Source of the DNA: Campylobacter sp. RM16189
GTDB lineage: Bacteria; Campylobacterota; Campylobacteria; Campylobacterales; Campylobacteraceae
Length of the DNA stretch: 64,000 nt
Assembly: GCF_012978815.1 (NCBI RefSeq)
Contig: NZ_LIWR01000001.1
Span: forward strand, 95,168-159,167
Reading direction: 5' to 3'
The position numbers were made by a program, and so were the translations under genes. The stretch's first letter is position 1; every line of letters begins with the position of its first letter. A model generated the notes under the pieces. It was not told where the DNA came from. It saw only the letters and a program-made list of their open reading frames with translations, and made no database searches. Positions 1 through 8,498 of this stretch are shown here, one piece after another.

Positions 1-318
1 TTCAGTAGTCACCTCTTCTATAGTTTCAAAACTCTGAATTTCTAAAATCGCCTTTTCCAGTGAGCTTTCTTGCAAATTTGATTCATCGCCAAAGCTCTCT
101 GCACTAACTATACTTTGATCTATTTTTAAACTATCAATTCCTACTAAAGCTATATCTTCTGATCCAAAAGATAAGACAATGCTATCACTTTCAGAGCTTG
201 TAAATACAGTATCGCCTATATTTAAAACATCACCTTTATTAAGCTCTCTTTCTTGACTTCGCATATCTACGACGATAGCTCTTCCTATCACTTCTTTTAC
301 GAAACCCGAACTGCTCAT
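1..318 (-). CDS. Retention-module giant adhesin, N-terminal part (runs off the window)
   Basis: The reading frame starts at ATG 318 behind a strong AGAGGGG ribosome site and stays open for 106 codons to the left edge. The residues follow the N-terminal retention module of LapA/BapA-type type I secreted adhesins: a short FVKEVIGRAIVVD strand, then RELNKGDVLNIGDTVFT, then a run resembling IVLSFGSEDIALVG. In that family this fold stays lodged in the outer-membrane TolC-like pore and anchors a very long repeat protein at the surface. No di-alanine LapG cleavage site is visible in the part present. The repeats, calcium-binding C-terminus and any secretion genes would lie to the left, outside the window. 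The family call is by recognition of the motif pattern; the giant length is inferred. Confidence 0.72.
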   Translation of the reverse strand, partial: MSSSGFVKEVIGRAIVVDMRSQERELNKGDVLNIGDTVFTSSESDSIVLSFGSEDIALVGIDSLKIDQSIVSAESFGDESNLQESSLEKAILEIQSFETIEEVTTE

Positions 319-375
319 AATTCCCCTCTTTTTCTATTTTTGTGTAATTGTATTAAAAAAATAGATAGTTTGTAT

Positions 376-393
376 ATTGTACTTTGGTACAAT
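376..393. promoter_or_regulatory. Perfect inverted repeat upstream of the adhesin gene
   Basis: ATTGTAC and GTACAAT (7 bp arms) flank a 4-base TTTG spacer, about 58 bases upstream of the adhesin start and just past the stop of the HerA-like gene. It is not followed by a clear T-run on either strand, so an operator fits better than a terminator. The minus-strand arm contains TACAAT, which could also act as a -10 box. Function is inferred. Confidence 0.35.
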
Positions 394-401
394 GAAACTA
401 A

Positions 402-2693
402 TTATTTCCACAAAAGATAGACTTTCTCACCATATATATCACTATTTTTAGGCGCTATTTCAATTTCAGCTATAGTGATATTTTGTATATCATTTTTTAA
501 TTTTAGCTCACTGGCTTCATTTTCAAATTTAGCCATAAGCTCCTCTATTTGAGTCTCTATATCAGCCACAGCCTGCTCGCCAAGCTTTACATCATCGCGC
601 TCTTTTAATACTCTATTTGCAGATTTTGCGCCACTTGCAACCTTGCCTAAATTTGTCCTACTTAATAAATTTCTACCAAAAAGAGCTCCGATCAGGCTAG
701 CTCCTACGGATATCGCAGCTTCAAGGCCTGTATTTTTCACATCCCTTTGCTCTTTTTCAAGTTTTAAGACAGCTTTGCCTAATTTTTCCTCAAGCCTTGC
801 TCTCTCTTTTGTAAATTTTTCATTAAGCTTTGCTGTTTCTAGTTCTAAAACTTCATTACACCTATCGCTTAAACGTATAAAAAACTCTTCTTTACTTTCG
901 TTTGGATTTGAATTTAGCCCAAGTGAGCTATAAAGAGTTAGTTTTACATTTCGGTAGATATACTCTTTAAATTTTTTAGTAATCTCTTTAAAATCCTTAA
1001 CTCCGGTTATTTTAGCAGGAAGCGGCATATAAGAAATTTTTCCTTTTGGCTCACTAGATATGTGAATTTGAACATCCTCGCTAGCCTCACTCCAATCTAT
1101 ATCAGAACAATCATCTTCTAACCTATATAACAAATTTAGATCTTTTGTAAAATCGACTCTCTTTTTGACATCGCAAAACCTAACTTTAGCTTTAGCGTAT
1201 AAATAACCGTTAGCCTCATTTTCTAGGCTTAAATCATAAATTTGATCTATTGTTTGAGATAAAATTGGTTTTGGATTATTGCTTGAAATTTCACTTTTTG
1301 TATTTTTAATATTCAAATAGGCCTTCTTATCTCTCATCAAATTTGAAATTTGCTCTCTACTTAAAGGTCCTTTTAGATAGCTAAGAGCCCATCTTGTAGA
1401 GATTACATTAAGTCCGTCATCGTGGATATTTTTAAGCAAGAAATTTCGTTTAGCTAAATTTGAGATTAAATTTTCTATCTCGTTTTTATCCATAGATGAG
1501 CCTTGAATCCCGGTCATTCCATCTATTACCCTGGCCTTATCTTGGGCGGTTTGAAGCCTGCCAATAAACCAAGTGCCGATATTACTAAGTCCTTTATAGT
1601 CAAGATCGACCGGATTTTGTGTGCTTAAAATTACTCCAAGCCCATGAGCACGAGCCTGTTTTAAAAGAGTTAGCATTGGAGTTTTCGAGGGTGGGTTACC
1701 GTTTGGCGGGAAAAATCCAAAAATTTCATCCATATATAAAATCGCCCTAAGCGAGCTTGTTCCCTCTGTTTTTCTCATCCAAGCAATTATCTCGTTTAAT
1801 AAAAGCGTGACAAAAAACATTCTTTCACTATCATTTAAGTGAGAAATAGTAAAAATATTACATTTTGCTTTACCCTCTTTTGTAAAGAGCATCTTTGAAA
1901 TTTCAAGCCTCTCTCCATTTAGCCAAGCACGAAAATCAGGGCTTGCCAAAAGAGTATTAAGCTTAACGGCAAGCTTCATTCTCTCGCTAGATGGATAAAA
2001 TTTCTCAATATCAAAAACACCAATTTTATTAAACGGCGGCTCAGCTATGAAGCCAATGAGTTCTTCTAAACTAAGATCCTCTTTTAATCCGAATTTATTC
2101 ACAAAAATATTTGATATTAAAAGATGCTCTTTTGAATTTATATCTATATCTATACCAATTAGTGACAAAACCGAGCTAGTGAGCGAGCTTATATACTCAG
2201 AAATTTCCTCCTCATTCTCTATATTTGGACATATAAAATCCCCAAGAAGAGCAACGCTAAGGCCAGAAGAGCTTTTTGGAGTATAAATTTTAAACTCCGC
2301 ACTATCTTTAAAAAGCCTAATTCTATCTAAGCTTTGAAATGAATTTTCTATTCCGTTTTTCCATGCTTCAGCCTCTTTTTGAGCCAACCGGGATCTGCTT
2401 AAGCCTTTGTTTTGCGCCTCATTTTCATCCATATATGGCAAAAAATCATCCGCCTTCATCTCATCAAAGGCTAAAAGCAAATTCGTCATATCACCCTTGG
2501 GGTCTATGATAAAAGATGGGATATTGTCTATGCAAGCCTCTTCTAAAATACCTATACCAAGACCCGTTTTCCCGCTACCAGTCATTCCTATAATAGCAGC
2601 ATGTGTTGTTAGATCCTTATTTTTATACAAAAACGGCTCTTTGTCCTTTAGTCCTATATAAAATAGTTTTAAATTCTCTTGTATAGATTTCAT
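402..2693 (-). CDS. HerA/DUF87-like P-loop ATPase with C-terminal coiled coils
   Basis: This 763-residue protein has a Walker A motif GMTGSGKT at residues 36-43 and a Walker B motif ILYMDE near residue 320, followed by the QARAHGLGVILSTQNP stretch typical of HerA/VirB4/FtsK-type motor ATPases. The region after residue 600 is different: a charged coiled coil (about 611-651), a short Gly/Ala-rich helix that could touch a membrane (about 655-675), and a second coiled coil (about 700-738). The family includes DNA-translocating helicases and uncharacterised bacterial ATPases; no NurA-like nuclease is adjacent. It lies 9 bases downstream of the PilZ gene on the same strand and is probably co-transcribed with it. 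The ATPase fold is clear, the substrate unknown. Confidence 0.8.
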   Translation of the reverse strand: MKSIQENLKLFYIGLKDKEPFLYKNKDLTTHAAIIGMTGSGKTGLGIGILEEACIDNIPSFIIDPKGDMTNLLLAFDEMKADDFLPYMDENEAQNKGLSRSRLAQKEAEAWKNGIENSFQSLDRIRLFKDSAEFKIYTPKSSSGLSVALLGDFICPNIENEEEISEYISSLTSSVLSLIGIDIDINSKEHLLISNIFVNKFGLKEDLSLEELIGFIAEPPFNKIGVFDIEKFYPSSERMKLAVKLNTLLASPDFRAWLNGERLEISKMLFTKEGKAKCNIFTISHLNDSERMFFVTLLLNEIIAWMRKTEGTSSLRAILYMDEIFGFFPPNGNPPSKTPMLTLLKQARAHGLGVILSTQNPVDLDYKGLSNIGTWFIGRLQTAQDKARVIDGMTGIQGSSMDKNEIENLISNLAKRNFLLKNIHDDGLNVISTRWALSYLKGPLSREQISNLMRDKKAYLNIKNTKSEISSNNPKPILSQTIDQIYDLSLENEANGYLYAKAKVRFCDVKKRVDFTKDLNLLYRLEDDCSDIDWSEASEDVQIHISSEPKGKISYMPLPAKITGVKDFKEITKKFKEYIYRNVKLTLYSSLGLNSNPNESKEEFFIRLSDRCNEVLELETAKLNEKFTKERARLEEKLGKAVLKLEKEQRDVKNTGLEAAISVGASLIGALFGRNLLSRTNLGKVASGAKSANRVLKERDDVKLGEQAVADIETQIEELMAKFENEASELKLKNDIQNITIAEIEIAPKNSDIYGEKVYLLWK

Positions 2694-2702
2694 ATAATCT
2701 CT

Positions 2703-3428
2703 TTATTGGTATAGACTTAGTTGCTCTTTTAGCTCTTTTACAGTATCTTTTACACGCTCTTTAGTAAATTGATTTATAGTTTCTTGAATATCTTGCCCTT
2801 CTATAATTTGACAACAGTACCTTACGGCACCCCTATAAACAAGCTCTACTATCAGTTTCAAATCCACTTCTATATCTTTTATCTCTTTGGTTGCAGGAAT
2901 TTCTAGGACAAATTTGGCTTTTATAACACCTCCGCTTCTAAATGTGCCGCAATTTGTGCTAATTACTCCTATTCCGCCCTCTGAAATATCATATAAATTC
3001 CCCTGAATTTCTCCATTTTCATCACTTAGAATAACTTTGGTATAGCGATTTGGATAGACTCTTTGGAATTTTCTTAAATTTGCATGCAGGTTATTTGCGT
3101 ATGTGAAATTTTTTAAAGTTACAGTAGAATTTGCTATATCTACAGAAACTATATCAGCTACTATATTTTTTGCAAAATACTCATCTTGCACTATATAGGC
3201 ATTTCTCTCCTCTTTCATAGCCAAAATCTGCATAAGATTAACTTCGCATACGACATACTCATTTTCAATGGACAAAACTTTACCGAAACACTCTACTTTT
3301 ACACCATTATATAAATTTAAAAAATGCACAGAGTGATTTTTGTTAATAATTTTTTCAAAAACATCAATCGCTCTTTCAAGTATTATGGCCTTGCCGCCAA
3401 TGAAACTAAAATGTAGATCTTTGTTCAT
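2703..3428 (-). CDS. PilZ-domain protein, probable c-di-GMP effector
   Basis: 241 residues. The N-terminal half (about 1-110) is a YcgR-N-like beta-rich segment. The C-terminal half has the two halves of a PilZ signature: RKFQR near residue 120 (RxxxR) and DISEGG near residue 146 (D/NxSxxG), the residues that bind cyclic di-GMP in this family. The last 30 residues form a charged helix. The gene sits directly upstream of the HerA-like ATPase and two genes from a giant adhesin, whose retention at the cell surface is commonly controlled by c-di-GMP in other bacteria. A link between them here is inference from proximity only. Confidence 0.75.
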   Translation of the reverse strand: MNKDLHFSFIGGKAIILERAIDVFEKIINKNHSVHFLNLYNGVKVECFGKVLSIENEYVVCEVNLMQILAMKEERNAYIVQDEYFAKNIVADIVSVDIANSTVTLKNFTYANNLHANLRKFQRVYPNRYTKVILSDENGEIQGNLYDISEGGIGVISTNCGTFRSGGVIKAKFVLEIPATKEIKDIEVDLKLIVELVYRGAVRYCCQIIEGQDIQETINQFTKERVKDTVKELKEQLSLYQ

Positions 3429-3565
3429 CTATTCATCCCCTATAATCCATAAAAGAGTAGAAACTATTAATTATAGTAAAAATTTCTTATTTTTTTTATT
3501 AAATTATTGAAAAAATGTAACTTGGATTTAGAAAAAATACTTATAAATTTTAAAATTTTATAAGA

Positions 3566-3597
3566 ATATAAAAAGAGGCGGATATTCCACCTCTTTA
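3566..3597 (-). terminator. Intrinsic terminator downstream of ahpC
   Basis: A 10-bp stem with one G-U pair (AAAGAGGTGG / CCGCCTCTTT read on the minus strand), a 5-base AATAT loop and a following TTTTTATA run, placed 30 bases past the peroxiredoxin stop codon. Confidence 0.8.
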
Positions 3598-3626
3598 TCT
3601 TTTGTATAAAAAATATAGTTGAAAGA

Positions 3627-4226
3627 TTATAGTTTATCTGCATTGTGCGCTAGATAGTCAGCTACTCCAGCCGTATCAGCTTTCATACCCTTATCACCCC
3701 TATTCCATCCTGCTGGGCAAACCTCGCCATGCTCGTTTGTAAATATCATAGTATCAACCATTCTTATCATCTCGTCTATATTTCTTCCAAGAGGCAGGTC
3801 ATTTACTACTGCATGGCGAACCGTGCCGTCTTTATCCAATAAGAAAGATCCGCGCAGTGCAACACCGGCCTCATCAATTAACACGTCAAATCCGCGTGCA
3901 ATCTCTTTTGTCATATCAGCTACTATAGGGAAGCGAACTTGACCTATTCCGCCTTTGCTTACTGGAGTCTCTTTCCATGCAAAATGGGAGAATTGATTAT
4001 CGCAAGATACAGCTATAACCTCTATACCACGAGACTTAAACTCATCATATCTCTTATCAAATGCTATTATCTCACTTGGGCAAACAAAGGTAAAATCCAT
4101 TGGATAGAAAAATACTACAGCGCCTTTTTCGCCAATATTTTTATATAGGTTAAAATCATTTACGATTTGATTATTACCTAAAACTGCTGCAGCTGTAAAA
4201 TCAGGTGCTTTTTTTGTTACTATCAT
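3627..4226 (-). CDS. ahpC: Typical 2-Cys peroxiredoxin (AhpC/Prx)
   Basis: 199 residues, the usual length for AhpC/Prx1-type peroxiredoxins. The peroxidatic cysteine lies in FTFVCPSE and the resolving cysteine in GEVCPAGW near the C-terminus, so both catalytic Cys are intact. It reduces hydrogen peroxide, organic peroxides and peroxynitrite in the cytoplasm; campylobacters lack AhpF, and a thioredoxin-type system is the likely electron donor (general knowledge). It is a single-gene unit with its own terminator, divergent from the ferredoxin gene fdxA. In C. jejuni ahpC is repressed by PerR, and a perR gene is present in this window at 13731-14144. Confidence 0.95.
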   Translation of the reverse strand: MIVTKKAPDFTAAAVLGNNQIVNDFNLYKNIGEKGAVVFFYPMDFTFVCPSEIIAFDKRYDEFKSRGIEVIAVSCDNQFSHFAWKETPVSKGGIGQVRFPIVADMTKEIARGFDVLIDEAGVALRGSFLLDKDGTVRHAVVNDLPLGRNIDEMIRMVDTMIFTNEHGEVCPAGWNRGDKGMKADTAGVADYLAHNADKL

Positions 4227-4241
4227 TATTTCTCCTTAATA

Positions 4242-4257
4242 AATAATTTTTATTATT
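4242..4257. promoter_or_regulatory. Possible PerR/Fur-type box upstream of ahpC
   Basis: An AATAAT / ATTATT inverted repeat with a 4-base spacer sits 16 bases before the ahpC start. PerR and Fur boxes are AT-rich inverted repeats of this general kind, but the surrounding DNA is so AT-rich that the match could be chance. Confidence 0.25.
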
Positions 4258-4401
4258 GGCGAAATTATATCGTCTCAAGTTTAATAATAGATAAATTTTG
4301 TATTTTTACAAATTTAAATCTAAAAAATAAAATTTTTTTTTTTATATCAAATTTAAAAATATTTTGATATTGTTACGAAAATTTTAATTTAAGGAGAAAA
4401 A

Positions 4402-4686
4402 ATGTCAGTAAAAATTACAGATATTTGTATCAGTTGCGGATCGTGTATAGACGAATGTCCGGTAGAAGCCATAGTGGATGATAGCGATAATCCAACCGGA
4501 GAAGATATATACTATGTATACGCAGATAAATGCGTAGAATGCGTAGGACACAATGACGAGCCAGCCTGTGCATCAGCCTGTCCGACCGACGGCTGTATCG
4601 TATGGGATATGCCTTACGAAGGCCAGCCGTCACGCAGTGAAATTGGCGCAGACATGAGAAAGGGCGAAACTGCTGTTATAGCTTAA
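4402..4686 (+). CDS. fdxA: Two [4Fe-4S] cluster ferredoxin
   Basis: 94 residues. The first cluster motif is CISCGSCIDECP, a standard CxxCxxCxxxCP. The second is CVECVGHNDEPACASACP, in which a loop separates the second and third cysteines, as in the YfhL/FdxA-type ferredoxins of Campylobacter and Helicobacter. It is a small cytoplasmic electron carrier. AAGGAG lies 7 bases before the ATG. It is divergent from ahpC, the arrangement I recall from C. jejuni where fdxA is iron-regulated, and is closed by a strong terminator before ndk. Confidence 0.92.
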   Translation: MSVKITDICISCGSCIDECPVEAIVDDSDNPTGEDIYYVYADKCVECVGHNDEPACASACPTDGCIVWDMPYEGQPSRSEIGADMRKGETAVIA

Positions 4687-4693
4687 AATTTTA

Positions 4694-4728
4694 AAAAATA
4701 AGCCCGAAAAAGGGCTTATTTTGTTTTT
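4694..4728 (+). terminator. Intrinsic terminator after fdxA
   Basis: A perfect 10-bp stem (AAATAAGCCC / GGGCTTATTT) with loop GAAAAA, followed by TGTTTTT, starting 8 bases after the fdxA stop. Confidence 0.9.
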
Positions 4729-4739
4729 AATAATTTTTT

Positions 4740-4748
4740 TGATATAAT
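4740..4748 (+). promoter_or_regulatory. Extended -10 promoter for the ndk-rpmF-plsX-fabH operon
   Basis: TGATATAAT (TG-n-TATAAT) preceded by a T-rich tract, 40 bases before the ndk ATG. This is the normal form of sigma-70 promoters in Campylobacter, which lack a strong -35 box. Confidence 0.7.
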
Positions 4749-4788
4749 CCCCTCTCTTAAAACAAAATAAACAATACAAGGAAATTTT

Positions 4789-5202
4789 ATGCAAAGAACA
4801 CTTTCTATCATAAAGCCTGATGCTGTAAAAAAAGGCGTAATCGGTAAAATAGTAGATAGATTTGAAAGCAACGGACTTAGAATAGCTGCTATGAAAAAAA
4901 TTAGACTGAGCAAATGCGATGCTAAGAAATTTTATGCAGTTCATTCAAAGAGACCATTTTTCAATGATTTGGTTGAATTTATGACTAGCGGACCAGTTGT
5001 TATTATGGTTCTTGAGGGAGAAAATGCGGTAGCTAAAAATAGAGAGCTAATGGGCGCAACAAATCCTAAAGAAGCCGCTCCTGGAACTATTAGAGCCGAT
5101 TTTGCAGAAAATATTGATGCAAATGCGGTCCATGGAAGCGACAGTCTAGAAAATGCAAAAATAGAAATTGAATTTTTCTTTGCATCCAGAGATATCTGCT
5201 AA
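4789..5202 (+). CDS. ndk: Nucleoside diphosphate kinase
   Basis: 137 residues, full family length. It transfers the gamma phosphate from ATP to nucleoside diphosphates through a phosphohistidine; the active-site His is in NAVHGSDS near residue 115, and the N-terminal [10 protein letters not shown] strand is typical. The ATG has AAGG about 7 bases upstream. It is the first gene of a tightly packed unit with the YceD-like gene (8-base gap), rpmF, plsX and fabH. Confidence 0.97.
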   Translation: MQRTLSIIKPDAVKKGVIGKIVDRFESNGLRIAAMKKIRLSKCDAKKFYAVHSKRPFFNDLVEFMTSGPVVIMVLEGENAVAKNRELMGATNPKEAAPGTIRADFAENIDANAVHGSDSLENAKIEIEFFFASRDIC

Positions 5203-5210
5203 GGAAAATT

Positions 5211-5567
5211 TTGAAAATAGCATTTGCAAAAATTGCAAACAATCAAATTCCGTTTGATATAAAAAGAGAAAATCTTAGCTTTAGCGGAAATTTAAAAAGA
5301 ATAAATTCCAATCTAGTAGAGTGTAAAGCTCTAATAAGTGGCAATATGAGCCACAACTGCGATAGATGTGGCGAAGATATAATACTAAGTCCAAAAGAGA
5401 ATTTAAATCTACTTATAAGTGATGGGATTTATAAAGATAGCGAAGAAAAACTTGAAGATGTTATCGAATTTTTCGACGGATATATAGATTTAGAAGAGAT
5501 ATTATCAAGTGAAATAGAGGCTTTTAAAAGCGACTATTTCTACTGTAAAAATTGTGAAAATTTATAA
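5211..5567 (+). CDS. YceD/DUF177-family protein
   Basis: 118 residues with a TTG start preceded by AAGGA. The sequence contains two CxxC-type pairs (CDRCGED in the middle and CKNCEN at the end), suggesting a metal-binding fold. The position directly upstream of rpmF and plsX is the classical setting for YceD/DUF177 proteins, which in other bacteria are needed for 23S rRNA accumulation. The family assignment rests on this context, the length and the cysteine pattern, so the molecular role here is inference. Confidence 0.72.
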   Translation: MKIAFAKIANNQIPFDIKRENLSFSGNLKRINSNLVECKALISGNMSHNCDRCGEDIILSPKENLNLLISDGIYKDSEEKLEDVIEFFDGYIDLEEILSSEIEAFKSDYFYCKNCENL

Positions 5568-5578
5568 AGGAGAGTAAC

Positions 5579-5725
5579 ATGGCAGTACCTAAGAGAAGAG
5601 TGAGTCATACACGTGCAGCAAAACGTAGAACACACTATAAAGTAACACTTCCTATACCTGTTAAAGATAAAGACGGTTCATGGAAAATGCCTCATCGTGT
5701 AAATAAAACAACCGGTGAGTACTAA
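5579..5725 (+). CDS. rpmF: 50S ribosomal protein L32
   Basis: A 48-residue protein, starting [12 protein letters not shown] and ending NKTTGEY, the full length for the L32 version without zinc-binding cysteines. AAGGAG lies 6 bases upstream of the ATG. It is a basic component of the large ribosomal subunit. It sits 11 bases after the YceD-like gene and 5 bases before plsX, the widely conserved yceD-rpmF-plsX-fabH order that ties ribosome and lipid synthesis together. Confidence 0.97.
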   Translation: MAVPKRRVSHTRAAKRRTHYKVTLPIPVKDKDGSWKMPHRVNKTTGEY

Positions 5726-5730
5726 AAAAT

Positions 5731-6720
5731 ATGACAAGCATTTGCATTGATGCAATGGGCGGGGACTTTGGTCCTAAACCAATAATAGAGGGTGTTGTAG
5801 AGGCTTTAGAAACTGTTAAATTTAGTGCTGTTTTGGCAGGAAAAGAAGAAGTTTTAAAACCTCTAGTACCATCTCATCTACAAAAATACATAAGCTACAT
5901 AGAAGCAACCGAAACAATATCAATGTCTGATGGTGCCACAAATGCACTAAAGAAAAAAGATAGCACAATATATAAGGCTATAGAACTCCTAAAAAACAAA
6001 GAAGTTAAAGCAGTAGTTTCGGCAGGTCATAGCGGTGCCACAATGAGTCTAGCTACTCTTAGAGTAGGTAGAATCCAAAACGTATTACGCCCTGCGATTG
6101 CTACGCTTATGCCAAATGTTTTAGGCAAAAAAACTCTTGTAATGGATGTCGGAGCTAACGTAGATTGTAAAGCGGAACATCTTTTTCAGTTTGCAATCAT
6201 GGGCGAAGCTTATGTCAAAGAAATTCTTAAAATAAAAAAACCAAAAATAGGACTTCTTTCTAACGGAGAAGAAGAAAGCAAAGGCAATGAAGTCACAAAA
6301 GAAACATTTGCTCTCATGTCTAAGCTAGATTGTTTCGTAGGTAATGTTGAAGGCAATCAAATTTTTGACGGTAGCGTAGATGTCGTGATATGCGATGGAT
6401 TCGTAGGAAATATCCTGTTAAAAACAAGCGAGGGCGTAGCTGACGCCATAACAAAAATAATAAAAAAACATGTCAAAAAATCACCTATAGCGATAGCTGG
6501 CTCCCTTTTGATGAAAAAAGTTTTTAAAACTTTAAAACAGCAAGTCGATTACGATGAATACGGAGGAGCGCCACTACTTGGCGTAGATGGTTGTGTAATC
6601 ATAAGCCATGGTAAAAGCAATGCAAAAGCTATAAAAAACGCTATATTTCAAGCTCTAAATTTTGCAGACTCAGAGATAAATAAAGTTATCAAAGACGAGC
6701 TTTTAAGCTTTGCAAGGTAA
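5731..6720 (+). CDS. plsX: Phosphate acyltransferase PlsX
   Basis: 329 residues. PlsX converts acyl-ACP and phosphate to acyl-phosphate, the first step of phospholipid synthesis in the PlsX/PlsY route, at the cytoplasmic face of the membrane. Family marks are the N-terminal [13 protein letters not shown], the [12 protein letters not shown] segment and the [17 protein letters not shown] block. It starts 5 bases after rpmF and ends 3 bases before fabH. Confidence 0.97.
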   Translation: MTSICIDAMGGDFGPKPIIEGVVEALETVKFSAVLAGKEEVLKPLVPSHLQKYISYIEATETISMSDGATNALKKKDSTIYKAIELLKNKEVKAVVSAGHSGATMSLATLRVGRIQNVLRPAIATLMPNVLGKKTLVMDVGANVDCKAEHLFQFAIMGEAYVKEILKIKKPKIGLLSNGEEESKGNEVTKETFALMSKLDCFVGNVEGNQIFDGSVDVVICDGFVGNILLKTSEGVADAITKIIKKHVKKSPIAIAGSLLMKKVFKTLKQQVDYDEYGGAPLLGVDGCVIISHGKSNAKAIKNAIFQALNFADSEINKVIKDELLSFAR

Positions 6721-6723
6721 CTG

Positions 6724-7710
6724 ATGAAAAAATCCTCTCTTATCTCAATCGGCGCTTATGTTCCAAAGGACACTCTTACAAATTTTGACCTTGAAAAAAT
6801 GGTCGAAACAAGCGATGAGTGGATTGTGAAACGCACAGGAATTCATACCAGACACATTGCAACAGGTGAAATTACGAGTGAAATAGCCACAAAAGCTGCT
6901 TTAGTAGCAATTCAAAGAGCGGATATTGATATTAAAGAGATAGATGCTATCATATGCGCCACGATTAGTCCGGATCACTTTTGCATGCCGTCAACAGCTT
7001 GTAAAATAGCTAAAAAATTAGGATTAGAAGGAATAACAGCATTTGATATAAGTGCTGCTTGCACAGGCTTTATCTACCTTCTTGAGCTTGCAAAATCTCT
7101 TGTAGAAAGCGGTGCTAAAAAAAACGTCCTAATTATAGGAGCGGAAAAATTAAGTTCAATAGTTGATTACAGCGACCGCAGCACCTGCATACTTTTTGGA
7201 GATGGCAGCGGAGCAGCCATAATAAGCGCTAGAGATGATAATGAGATCTTGGATGTCCATACGGCAAGTGATGGAAATTTTGCTGATCTACTTATAACTC
7301 CAGGTGGAGGTAGTGCCAATCCGGTATCGCAGGCTATGCTTGAAAATAAACTAAATTTTATTCATATGGCCGGAAATGAGGTCTTTAAAATCGCAGTGCA
7401 AACACTTACAAAAAGTGTTATAGATATACTTAATAAAAATGGCATTACAAGTGATAAAGTAGATCTTTTTATACCTCATCAGGCAAATTTACGTATCATA
7501 GAAGCTGTCAAACAAAGACTAAATTTTACAGATAGTCAATGTGTAGTCACTGTAGGAAAATACGGAAATACAAGCGCGGCATCAATACCAATGGCTATAA
7601 ATGATGCTTACGAAGAAGGAAGGCTTAAAAATGGAGATCTTATACTCCTTGATGCTTTTGGCGGTGGATTTACATGGGGAAGTGCACTGCTAAAATTTGG
7701 CGGCAGATAG
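6724..7710 (+). CDS. fabH: 3-oxoacyl-ACP synthase III
   Basis: 328 residues. FabH condenses acetyl-CoA with malonyl-ACP to start type II fatty acid synthesis. The catalytic triad can be read: Cys in SAACTGF (near residue 113), His in PHQAN and Asn in YGNTSAAS. It is the last gene of the ndk-rpmF-plsX-fabH unit and converges on the Crp/Fnr-type gene, with about 34 bases between them and no strong hairpin. Confidence 0.97.
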   Translation: MKKSSLISIGAYVPKDTLTNFDLEKMVETSDEWIVKRTGIHTRHIATGEITSEIATKAALVAIQRADIDIKEIDAIICATISPDHFCMPSTACKIAKKLGLEGITAFDISAACTGFIYLLELAKSLVESGAKKNVLIIGAEKLSSIVDYSDRSTCILFGDGSGAAIISARDDNEILDVHTASDGNFADLLITPGGGSANPVSQAMLENKLNFIHMAGNEVFKIAVQTLTKSVIDILNKNGITSDKVDLFIPHQANLRIIEAVKQRLNFTDSQCVVTVGKYGNTSAASIPMAINDAYEEGRLKNGDLILLDAFGGGFTWGSALLKFGGR

Positions 7711-7744
7711 AATCTACTAAAATTTTTCGCTTCTTTAAAAATTT

Positions 7745-8383
7745 TTAAGTCTCATACAACTCTTTAAGCTTATCATGATTTAGTATCTTGATATTCTTAT
7801 TTGCATCGATAGATATATATCCATTTTTCTTAAATTTTGTAATTACCCTTGAAAAGGTCTCAGGAGTGGTATTTAACATTTGAGCTATTTGAGCATATTT
7901 TTTAGAAGGAAGACCATCTTGATATTCACTTATAAAAAGCGCTATCTTACCCTCTACTCCAAGAGCGATTTCTCTATGAAGCATACCCTGTACGAGTCTA
8001 AAATTTTCAGACAAAGATTTAATAATCTCCATGCATAAATTTGCATCGCTCATAAAATTTTTCTTAAATTTATCAAAATCTATCATTAAAACCTCAGAAT
8101 CTTCGACAAAAACCGCAGAGCCGTTAAAAGGCGTATCTCCAAAATTTGCAAATTTTGCCACAGGAGAGACCGGTAAAAATTCATGAACGAACACCTCTTT
8201 ACCTTTTGGAGAGGTTTTGTATATTTTAATCCTGCCCTTAAGCAATACATAAAACCACTTAGGAACCTCTCCCTCCATAAATAAGAATTCATCTTTATTG
8301 TAGCGTCTTATTATGCTTATGCCCTCAAGTTTATTAATCTGTTCATCTGTTAATGTTCTAAAAATTTCAATATCTTTTAGCAT
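7745..8383 (-). CDS. Crp/Fnr-family transcription regulator
   Basis: 212 residues from ATG 8383, chosen because AAAGGGG lies 8 bases upstream; a TTG two codons earlier is less likely. Residues 1-120 form a cyclic-nucleotide-binding-type beta barrel (EFLFMEGEVPKWFYVLLKGRIKIYK). The C-terminus carries a winged helix-turn-helix (AQIAQMLNTTPETFSRVITKFKK). No N-terminal FNR-type cysteine cluster is present, so it is not an oxygen-sensing iron-sulphur FNR. Members in Campylobacter control nitrosative-stress and respiratory genes, but the ligand and regulon of this one cannot be read from sequence. Confidence 0.85.
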   Translation of the reverse strand: MLKDIEIFRTLTDEQINKLEGISIIRRYNKDEFLFMEGEVPKWFYVLLKGRIKIYKTSPKGKEVFVHEFLPVSPVAKFANFGDTPFNGSAVFVEDSEVLMIDFDKFKKNFMSDANLCMEIIKSLSENFRLVQGMLHREIALGVEGKIALFISEYQDGLPSKKYAQIAQMLNTTPETFSRVITKFKKNGYISIDANKNIKILNHDKLKELYET

Positions 8384-8498
8384 AACCAACCCCTTTATTT
8401 GGCATTTTATAAAATCTAAAATTAATTTTCAATACTTACTAGCTAAATCGTATATAAAAATGCCAAATTTATAAAAATAATCACAAATAGACTTAAAA

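Noticed and set aside
4242..4257. AT-rich inverted repeat as a proven PerR box
   Set aside because: The match is short and the region is very A/T-rich; it is kept only as a low-confidence site.
4630..4944. 104-codon minus-strand open frame across the fdxA end and ndk start
   Set aside because: It crosses a strong terminator and a promoter and is antisense to two good genes; a chance result of A/T-rich DNA.
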